Source: JACRDV01 sp024860865 [NCBI: Methanobacteriota archaeon] (GTDB lineage Archaea > JACRDV01). From it: 9,519 bases of DNA. Every line of letters begins with the position of its first letter. The stretch's first letter is position 1. Location of the stretch: NCBI GenBank assembly GCA_024860865.1, contig JACRDV010000035.1:1-9519 (forward strand), read 5' to 3'. The position numbers were made by a program, and so were the translations under genes. The notes beneath the pieces were generated by a model. That model was not told the origin of the DNA. It made no database searches and saw nothing but the letters and a program-made list of their open reading frames with translations. This document shows positions 4,867 to 9,519 of this stretch, one piece after another.

Positions 4867-5775
4867 ATGAATACTGATATCCTAATTATCGGATCAGGAC
4901 CAGCCGGAATACAGGCTGCGATTTATGCCGCTCGAAGAAAAGTTGATGTAATCATTCTTGGTAAATTAGAAAATAGCTCTTTAGCAAAAGCCCATGTTGA
5001 AAATTATTTTGGCATCTCTGGGCCAATAGTTGGTATAGATTTACTAAGGGTTGGAAAAGAACAGGCAGAAAAATTTGGTGCAAAATTTATTGAAGAAGAT
5101 GCACTGCATCTCGAGCGAAAAGATGACAAGTTTATTGTTAAGACTGAAGGCGGAAAAGAAGTCGAATCAAAAGCAGTAATTTTTGCGATGGGTGTATCAA
5201 GAAAAAAACTTGGTGTGAAGGGAGAACAACAATTTCAGGGAAGAGGGGTTAGCTATTGTGCAGAATGCGATTGCGGATTTTTCAAGGGAAAGAAAGTGGC
5301 GGTCATTGGAGATGGAAGCGCGGCAGCTAGCAGCGCAATATTACTGGCTAAATATGCCTCAAAAGTCTATTTAATTTCAAAAAAACTTAGCACATCAGAA
5401 CATTTACAAGATGAATTGAAAGTAGGGAATATTGAAATAATAGAAGGCAAAAGAATAAGCGAAATTTACGGCAACAGTGCAGTCGGTGGGATTAAGCTGG
5501 ATGGCAGCTCATTGGAAGTAGAAGGTGTTTTCATTGAATTGGGTTCAAAGGGGGTTATAGAGCTCGCTGTCAATGTTGGTTTGCTCCCGGATCCAAGAGG
5601 TTACATTCATGTGAATGAGGAACAAAAAACCTCAGTGCTAGGAATTTTTGCTTGCGGCGATATATGCGGTCCTCCTTTACAACTTGCTAAGGCTGTTGGT
5701 GAGGGATGTATTGCCGGCATTGAAGCAGCAGAGTATGTAAAAAGAATAAGCAAATTAGAAAAGCAGACTGTTTGA
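4867..5775 (+). CDS. trxB: Thioredoxin reductase-like flavoprotein, atypical cofactor site
   Basis: 302 aa, the normal low-molecular-weight TrxR length. The FAD motif is GSGPAG (residues 9-14), the redox-active disulfide C131-A-E-C134 is followed by Asp135 and Cys136, the second dinucleotide loop is GDGSAA (148-153), and the FAD tail motif is FACGDICGPP (261-270). It would reduce thioredoxin or the neighbouring disulfide oxidoreductase. The usual NADPH-binding features are degraded: GGGNSA is GDGSAA, and no HRRxxxR follows (LISKKLST instead). Archaeal TrxRs that do not use NADPH are known, for example the F420H2-dependent enzyme of Methanocaldococcus, so the donor here is open. Start ATG 4867 follows the MIP18 gene by 12 bp; the SD is weak. 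Confidence 0.87.
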   Translation: MNTDILIIGSGPAGIQAAIYAARRKVDVIILGKLENSSLAKAHVENYFGISGPIVGIDLLRVGKEQAEKFGAKFIEEDALHLERKDDKFIVKTEGGKEVESKAVIFAMGVSRKKLGVKGEQQFQGRGVSYCAECDCGFFKGKKVAVIGDGSAAASSAILLAKYASKVYLISKKLSTSEHLQDELKVGNIEIIEGKRISEIYGNSAVGGIKLDGSSLEVEGVFIELGSKGVIELAVNVGLLPDPRGYIHVNEEQKTSVLGIFACGDICGPPLQLAKAVGEGCIAGIEAAEYVKRISKLEKQTV

Positions 5776-5810
5776 AAATAACCCATCATAAAAAAACTTG
5801 GAGGACTAAT

Positions 5811-6440
5811 GTGGGAGCAATATCCGAGAAGGATAAAAAACATTTGCAAAAGATATTTGAAAAGAACGTACAGACCGGAGTAAAAATACTAGTTTTTACT
5901 CAAGAAGATAGGCATAGAGAAATAAAAGAGCTTATGCAAGAATTAGCTACTACTTCAAATAAAATTGAAGTTGAATTATACGATTTTACTAGAGATAGCG
6001 AAAAGATTAAACAATACAATATAGATAAGATCCCCGCGATTGCAATCATCGGGAAAGAAGATTATGGGGTAAGATTTTACGGCATACCCTCAGGCTATGA
6101 ATTTTCATCTTTAGTTGAAGATATTATTGATGTCTCTAGAGGAACAACAGATCTCCCTGAAAAAATCAGAAATCAATTAGGATCAATAAATAAACCAATC
6201 CATATTCAAGTTTTTGTGACGCCTACTTGTCCTTACTGCCCTAAAGTGGTTAGGCTAGCACACAAGTTCGCAATTGAGAATGATTTAATAATATCGGATA
6301 TGATAGAAGCCACGGAATTTCCAAATCTGGCATTAAAATATAGAGTTATGAGCGTTCCGAAAACAGTTATAAATGAAAAAATTGAATTTGTAGGAGCGCT
6401 GTCCGAAGAGGACTTTCTTGAATATATATTAGCTGCATAA
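5811..6440 (+). CDS. pdo: Protein disulfide oxidoreductase, two thioredoxin folds
   Basis: 209 aa from GTG 5811, chosen because TTGGAGGAC lies just upstream (GGAGG at 5800-5804). A TTG at 5772 in the same frame overlaps the previous stop but has no SD. The protein has the tandem fold of archaeal PDO/glutaredoxin-like proteins. The N-terminal unit spans about 20-108 with cis-Pro75 in KIPAI. The C-terminal unit spans about 128-209 with active site C140-P-Y-C143 and cis-Pro183 in SVPKT. In typical archaeal PDOs both halves carry CxxC; here the first has FTQEDRHREI at that position and no cysteine, so only one site is active. It is probably a cytoplasmic thiol-disulfide exchanger, reduced by the TrxR-like enzyme encoded 35 bp upstream. 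Confidence 0.88.
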   Translation: MGAISEKDKKHLQKIFEKNVQTGVKILVFTQEDRHREIKELMQELATTSNKIEVELYDFTRDSEKIKQYNIDKIPAIAIIGKEDYGVRFYGIPSGYEFSSLVEDIIDVSRGTTDLPEKIRNQLGSINKPIHIQVFVTPTCPYCPKVVRLAHKFAIENDLIISDMIEATEFPNLALKYRVMSVPKTVINEKIEFVGALSEEDFLEYILAA

Positions 6441-6483
6441 CTTTAGAAATTCTAATTAATATTGTTTGAAAATTAATCTAAAA

Positions 6484-6526
6484 TTTCTTTTTTGTTTAGA
6501 GTAATTTTTAGTTTTTTGTTCTTTTA
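6484..6526 (+). terminator. U-tract terminator after the thiol-redox cluster
   Basis: Several T runs follow the PDO stop by 44-86 bp: TTTCTTTTTTG (6484 onward) and GTTTTTTGTTCTTTT (6511-6525). Archaeal transcription usually ends at such tracts without a hairpin. The rest of the 195-bp gap to the next gene is AT-rich and carries that gene's promoter. Confidence 0.45.
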
Positions 6527-6577
6527 TAATTATAAATACTAAAGTAAATTATATATTACTATATTATAATATACTAA

Positions 6578-6585
6578 TTTAAATA
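6578..6585 (+). promoter_or_regulatory. TATA-like box of the YeeE-TusA-DsrE operon
   Basis: TTTAAATA is centred about 54 bp before the ATG at 6636. A start site about 26 bp downstream would leave a leader of about 28 nt. The whole 6530-6600 stretch is very AT-rich, so the exact box is uncertain. Confidence 0.45.
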
Positions 6586-6635
6586 TTTGAAAAAATTAAA
6601 ATCGTTATTCTCTTTAAAACAAAAGAAGTGAATTA

Positions 6636-7838
6636 ATGAGCCCCAATCAAATCTACAAGAGAATATTTGTCGCGCCTTGGCCCGAATGGATTGGCGGTCT
6701 TATTTTAGGGATCTTCTTTATTATTTTCTCTGCTTGGGCATTAACGCCTTTTAACATTTATGGAGGCTATTATAATTGGGGTAGCTGGTTCTACAAACTC
6801 ACTGGATTAAGTGATTTTTTCCCTGCCTTTAAGGATCCTGCTTCACCACTTATGGCAAAGATGAGCGTGGGCAATTTAGGATTTTTGTTAGGTGTTTTCT
6901 CAGCAGCAATACTGGCAGGCGAATTTAAATTGAAAGGAGTCACATCAAAAACTGATTACATAGAAGCGGTTTTAGGCGGCTTTGTTATGGCTTTGGGCGT
7001 AGTGTTTGCATGGGGGTGCAACTTCGGAGGCTTCTTCTCAGCTATCACAGCGTTGAGCCTAAATGGCTTTGCTATGATGCTGGGGCTAATTGTTGGCGGC
7101 TTCTTGGGTTCTCTATATGTGAATTGGAGAGCAGCGGGGATAGAAATATTGGAGTTGATACCGGTTGAAGCCAAAATCTCTAGCCCATCTACGCCTTCAG
7201 ATAGTGGTAACAAAACGTGGCTGCCTATTTTACTGATACTTATTCCCATAACACTTGTTGTTTTAATAAATTACTATTATTCTATTAACGGTGCCATTAT
7301 TTACTCTGGAATTTTATTCATAGGTTTGTTCATTGGTTTTACTGTACAAAGGTCACGGCTTTGCTTCACAACTGCTTTTCGAGATCTCTTTAACAAAAAA
7401 GGAGAATTTTTAAGATCATTAAAATTGCAAAGAGCCATAGTACTAGGCTTAATTGTAGCAGCAATAGGTATTGCTGCTTTAAAGGCGAATAATCTCTTAG
7501 ATAAAGATCTAAATGTAAGCCCAGTGGGATGGATCAATGTGATGGGAGGCATTTTATTTGGGTTTGGCATGGTAATTGCAGGAGCTTGCGGTTCCGGAAT
7601 GTTATGGCGGACTGCAGAAGGACATTTGAAGCTTGTGATAGCACTTGTTGTTACCACCTTAGCCTTCGTGCCTTTAACGCTATTTATATGGAACTATGCA
7701 CCTGCATTGGCAGGGCCTAAAATCTTTATTCCAACCGTCTTTGGATGGCCACTTGGTCTACTATTCATTATAGGTCTACTTTCGGTATGGCTGCTAATTT
7801 TGAGATGGATAGAACATCAATGGAGAGGTAGGAAATAG
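6636..7838 (+). CDS. YeeE/YedE-family sulfur (thiosulfate or selenium) transporter
   Basis: 400 aa and strongly hydrophobic, with about nine membrane segments in two homologous halves. Each half has the family signature around a cysteine: WGCNFGG (Cys128) in the first and GACGSG (Cys318) in the second; Cys243 lies in QRSRLCFTTAFRD. In characterised YeeE (TsuA), such membrane cysteines pass thiosulfate across the membrane; the related YedE is associated with selenium metabolism and is paired with YedF, a TusA-DsrE-like fusion. The loop at about 175-195 (AKISSPSTPSDSGNK) links the halves. TusA starts on the base after the stop, showing tight coupling. Thiosulfate, another sulfane-sulfur compound or a selenium compound are all possible substrates. 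Start ATG 6636 has only a weak SD (AAGTGA). Confidence 0.88.
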   Translation: MSPNQIYKRIFVAPWPEWIGGLILGIFFIIFSAWALTPFNIYGGYYNWGSWFYKLTGLSDFFPAFKDPASPLMAKMSVGNLGFLLGVFSAAILAGEFKLKGVTSKTDYIEAVLGGFVMALGVVFAWGCNFGGFFSAITALSLNGFAMMLGLIVGGFLGSLYVNWRAAGIEILELIPVEAKISSPSTPSDSGNKTWLPILLILIPITLVVLINYYYSINGAIIYSGILFIGLFIGFTVQRSRLCFTTAFRDLFNKKGEFLRSLKLQRAIVLGLIVAAIGIAALKANNLLDKDLNVSPVGWINVMGGILFGFGMVIAGACGSGMLWRTAEGHLKLVIALVVTTLAFVPLTLFIWNYAPALAGPKIFIPTVFGWPLGLLFIIGLLSVWLLILRWIEHQWRGRK

Positions 7839-8090
7839 ATGGGAGTTAAGTTTGAAAAAAAAGATGAGAAATCTTACCTATTAGATGTAAGAGGATATCT
7901 ATGTCCTTATCCAGTAATCTTTACGAGAAAAGCCCTTCTACAGTTAAAAGAAGGAGATTTCTTGGAGGTCTTTACTGATAATCCCGCTTCTTGTGAAAAT
8001 GTGCCTAATGATGTTAAGGAAGATGGCCATAAGGTCTTAGCTATTGAACAAATGGGGCGAGGTGAGTGGAAGATAGTTATTAAAAAATAG
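7839..8090 (+). CDS. tusA: TusA/SirA-family sulfur carrier
   Basis: 83 aa. The motif LDVRGYLCPYPVIFTRKAL contains C22-P-Y-P, the sulfur-accepting cysteine of TusA proteins, and a second cysteine, Cys52, sits in ASCENVP. The body is the small beta-alpha-beta fold ending GEWKIVIKK. TusA carries sulfur as a cysteine persulfide in the cytoplasm between donors and DsrE/TusBCD-type proteins or biosynthetic enzymes. ATG 7839 directly abuts the TAG of the transporter gene, and GAGAGGTAGG upstream is the SD. TusA next to YeeE is a recurrent pairing: the transporter hands imported sulfur to it. In YedF a TusA-like and a DsrE-like domain are fused, and this operon carries the same two parts separately. 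Confidence 0.93.
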   Translation: MGVKFEKKDEKSYLLDVRGYLCPYPVIFTRKALLQLKEGDFLEVFTDNPASCENVPNDVKEDGHKVLAIEQMGRGEWKIVIKK

Positions 8091-8171
8091 AGGGGTGAAG
8101 AGTTAGCTAGGAAAATGAGAAATTAAAACTTGCCAGTTCTAAAAAATAAAAATTTTTTGAGAGGTGTTAAA

Positions 8172-8564
8172 TTGGAAATAGGTGTAAGCCAAGGCAATAT
8201 TGAAAAGAAAAATAAAACCTTAACAATATTTTTATTCACGAGCCCATATGGTTTTGAAAATTCCTCGACGGCAGCGCGATTGGCTGAGGCAGCTTTAGAC
8301 AAAGGTTATTCTGTGAATATGTTCGCTTCGAGCGATGGAGTTTACAATTTTATGGCAGGACAAAAGGCTGTTGCAATTCCGAACATTCAACAAGAGTTTG
8401 AAAAACTGATCAATAAAGGGTTAAAGGTATACTTATGTGGTCCTTGTTTAAACTTTCGTGGGATACAGCGCCAGAATCTTATCGAGAATTCTAAACCTAG
8501 CTCTCTTACTGAACTTTTTGCTATAATGGGTCAGAGCAATGTATTTCTATGCTTTAGTTTTTAA
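8172..8564 (+). CDS. DsrE-family protein with CxxC (sulfur relay)
   Basis: 130 aa from TTG 8172, preceded by GAGGTG (8161-8166) at ideal spacing; the in-frame TTG at 8130 lacks an SD. It has the DsrE fold: strand LTIFLFTSPYG, helix STAARLAEAALDKG, strand VNMFASSDGVYNF, and the active loop VYLC89-G-P-C92-LNFRGI, then SSLTELFAIM and a final strand VFLCFSF. Cys89 and Cys92 correspond to Sec71 and Cys74 of the selenoprotein at 2051-2380, so the window holds Cys and Sec forms of one active site. The likely task is accepting persulfide sulfur from TusA in the cytoplasm, together with the two related proteins that follow. It lies 81 bp after TusA in the same operon. Confidence 0.88.
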   Translation: MEIGVSQGNIEKKNKTLTIFLFTSPYGFENSSTAARLAEAALDKGYSVNMFASSDGVYNFMAGQKAVAIPNIQQEFEKLINKGLKVYLCGPCLNFRGIQRQNLIENSKPSSLTELFAIMGQSNVFLCFSF

Positions 8565-8579
8565 TGGGCAGGTGGTTTT

Positions 8580-8945
8580 ATGGAATCAATTTGCATAATA
8601 GTAAGAAAGGCTCCTTATGGAGTCATCCAAGCGGGCGAGGCTTTAAGGCACATTAGTGGAGCAGTTGTTCATAAACTAAAGACTACTGCAGTTTTGTTGG
8701 ATGATGGAGTTTACCTTGCAAAAGCCAATCAAGCCGGTGAGAATACTGGTTGGCCCTCTTTAGCTGATGGTTTGAAGGAACTGTTGGAAGTTAGTAAGGG
8801 CAACCCTCCAAAAATTTTTATTCATGCTGAATCGATGAAAAACAGAGGATTGCACATGACGGACATGATAAAAGGAGCTGAAGAAATCACTGACGACCAG
8901 TTAGCAAAAATTTTGAGCGATACTAAAACAGTAATGATATTTTAA
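8580..8945 (+). CDS. DsrE-superfamily protein lacking active-site cysteine (DsrF/TusC-like)
   Basis: 121 aa, SD AGGTGG before ATG 8580. Fold pattern as in DsrE/DsrF: SICIIVRKAPYG, helix QAGEALRHISGA, strand TTAVLLDDGVYLA, then IFIHAESMKNRGLH and a final TKTVMIF strand. In the loop where DsrE proteins carry Cys, this one has H-A-E-S; its only cysteine is Cys5. DsrF/TusC are the non-catalytic partners in the DsrEFH and TusBCD hexamers, so a structural subunit with the flanking genes is likely (inference). It starts 15 bp after the upstream gene and ends 16 bp before the next. Confidence 0.82.
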   Translation: MESICIIVRKAPYGVIQAGEALRHISGAVVHKLKTTAVLLDDGVYLAKANQAGENTGWPSLADGLKELLEVSKGNPPKIFIHAESMKNRGLHMTDMIKGAEEITDDQLAKILSDTKTVMIF

Positions 8946-8961
8946 AAATAGGGGGAGAAAA

Positions 8962-9291
8962 ATGAAATCAATTCTGATAGTAATATCTAACTCGCAAGAT
9001 AATGCCATATCTTCATTACAGCTGGCTAATTCAATTCAAAAACAGGGCAATAAGGTTTCCATTTACCTTCTTCAAGACGGTGTATTTTGTTCTCTTGCTA
9101 ATGAAAATATAACTAAATCAGTGGTGGAAAAAGCCATAGCAAGTGGAGTGGAGTTTTATGTGCTATGCGATGACCTAACCCTTCGGGGGTTTTCAGAAAG
9201 GGAGATAATCCCGCAAGTACATGTTTCATCTTATTCTGAGCTGATCGACCTAATGTTAGAAAAATGCGATTTTACCATAGGAGTCCTTTAA
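8962..9291 (+). CDS. DsrE-superfamily protein (DsrH/TusB-like position)
   Basis: 109 aa, strong SD AGGGGGAG before ATG 8962. It shows the same alternating pattern: SILIVISNSQDN, helix SSLQLANSIQKQG, strand VSIYLLQDGVF, then FYVLC69-DDLTLRGF and CDFTIGVL at the end. Cys69 aligns with the first catalytic position of DsrE, and the second is Leu, so only one cysteine is left in the loop; Cys43 and Cys102 lie elsewhere. DsrH/TusB are the third, short subunits of the DsrEFH/TusBCD sulfur-relay complexes and carry one conserved cysteine. By place and size this could be that subunit, although its loop (Cys...LRG) is more DsrE-like. It is the last gene of the operon. Confidence 0.82.
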   Translation: MKSILIVISNSQDNAISSLQLANSIQKQGNKVSIYLLQDGVFCSLANENITKSVVEKAIASGVEFYVLCDDLTLRGFSEREIIPQVHVSSYSELIDLMLEKCDFTIGVL

Positions 9292-9329
9292 GGAAAATCA
9301 AAAGAGCAAATATTATTACTTACTGCGGC

Positions 9330-9335
9330 TTTTTT
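9330..9335 (+). terminator. Short U-tract after the sulfur-relay operon
   Basis: GCGGC followed by six T's, 39 bp beyond the last stop. It is a plausible archaeal termination site but weak on its own. Confidence 0.35.
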
Positions 9336-9378
9336 AATCGATTAATCCAACATTTCTTTATAAATTAGAATTAGAAAC

Positions 9379-9386
9379 AAAAAAAA
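9379..9386 (-). terminator. U-tract after the minus-strand partial gene
   Basis: Eight A's on the plus strand read as a U8 tract on the minus strand, about 30 bp beyond the stop at 9417. This suits termination of the convergent partial gene. The rest of 9292-9416 shows no other feature. Confidence 0.35.
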
Positions 9387-9416
9387 TAAATGATAAATGA
9401 GTTATTTCTTTCGCTT

Positions 9417-9519
9417 TCATTGATATTTTTTGGCTGAAATAAAAACACAATCTGGCTCAATATTTTTAACATCTAAATTTTCAAATTCAGATTCCTTTAG
9501 CATGTTTCGTATATCCCTA
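9417..9519 (-). CDS. C-terminal fragment of a minus-strand protein, possibly a methyltransferase
   Basis: The frame is open from the right edge to TGA at 9419-9417, showing 33 residues that end in IEPDCVFISAKKYQ. The pattern of a helix (MLKESEFENL), a strand (DVKNIEP) and a last strand VFISAKK is typical of the end of small class I SAM-dependent methyltransferases, including arsenite-methyltransferase types. With so little sequence this is a tentative reading. It is convergent with the sulfur-relay operon. Confidence 0.4.
   Translation of the reverse strand, partial: RDIRNMLKESEFENLDVKNIEPDCVFISAKKYQ

Noticed and set aside
6956-7657. Minus-strand ORFs opposite the transporter
   Set aside because: Antisense shadows of the hydrophobic YeeE gene, with no SD or recognisable domain.
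8091-8171. Possible short gene between TusA and the DsrE-like gene
   Set aside because: The only ATG there (ATG AGA AAT TAA) gives three codons; the stretch is better read as spacer plus SD.

Overview
The window looks archaeal. It is AT-rich, has TATA-like boxes and Shine-Dalgarno sites of the GGAGGTGA type, uses TTG/GTG starts freely, and encodes a tandem-thioredoxin-fold protein disulfide oxidoreductase and a Trm11/Trm-G10-type RNA methylase. The main discovery is that two minus-strand genes which appear truncated at TGA are selenoprotein genes. One is a DsrE-like protein (2051-2380, Sec71 in a U-G-T-C site). The other is a HesB/IscA-like protein (3191-3520, Sec38 in a G-U-S-G site). Each carries the same 3'-UTR structure right after its stop codon. 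On the minus strand it folds into a SECIS with AUGA / unpaired A's / GA (tandem sheared G.A, kink-turn) features. That is the architecture of eukaryotic SECIS elements and of those reported for Lokiarchaeota, not the classical methanogen GAA/A form. This makes an Asgard-type archaeon my best guess; lineage is an inference.

Layout. 1-726 (+): 3' part of an RNA/tRNA methylase. 803-2739 (-): an operon ArsR regulator > DsrE selenoprotein > SECIS copy 1 > sulfide:quinone oxidoreductase-like flavoprotein, read from a promoter at about 2762-2792 with a 16-bp near-palindromic operator. 2902-3063 (+): a 53-aa rubredoxin-like protein. 3191-3520 (-): HesB-like selenoprotein with SECIS copy 2. This gene is divergent from a winged-helix regulator (3616-3954, +), and a 19-bp inverted repeat lies between them. 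4023-6440 (+): a thiol-redox and Fe-S cluster (thioredoxin, MIP18/DUF59 protein, thioredoxin reductase-like flavoprotein, protein disulfide oxidoreductase). 6636-9291 (+): a sulfur-relay operon (YeeE/YedE transporter, TusA, and three DsrE-superfamily proteins resembling DsrE/DsrF/DsrH). 9417-9519 (-): the C-terminal end of a possible methyltransferase.

Reading the parts together (inference): this is a sulfur/selenium and thiol-redox neighbourhood. The YeeE-TusA-DsrEFH operon would import and pass on sulfane sulfur (or selenium). The SQR-like enzyme and its DsrE selenoprotein would oxidise sulfide and carry the resulting persulfide, under an ArsR regulator with two cysteines. HesB-Sec and MIP18 would act in Fe-S metabolism, and the thioredoxin system would supply electrons. 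The Sec machinery itself (SelB, SelD, PSTK, SepSecS, tRNA-Sec) is not in the window and must lie elsewhere if the reading is right.
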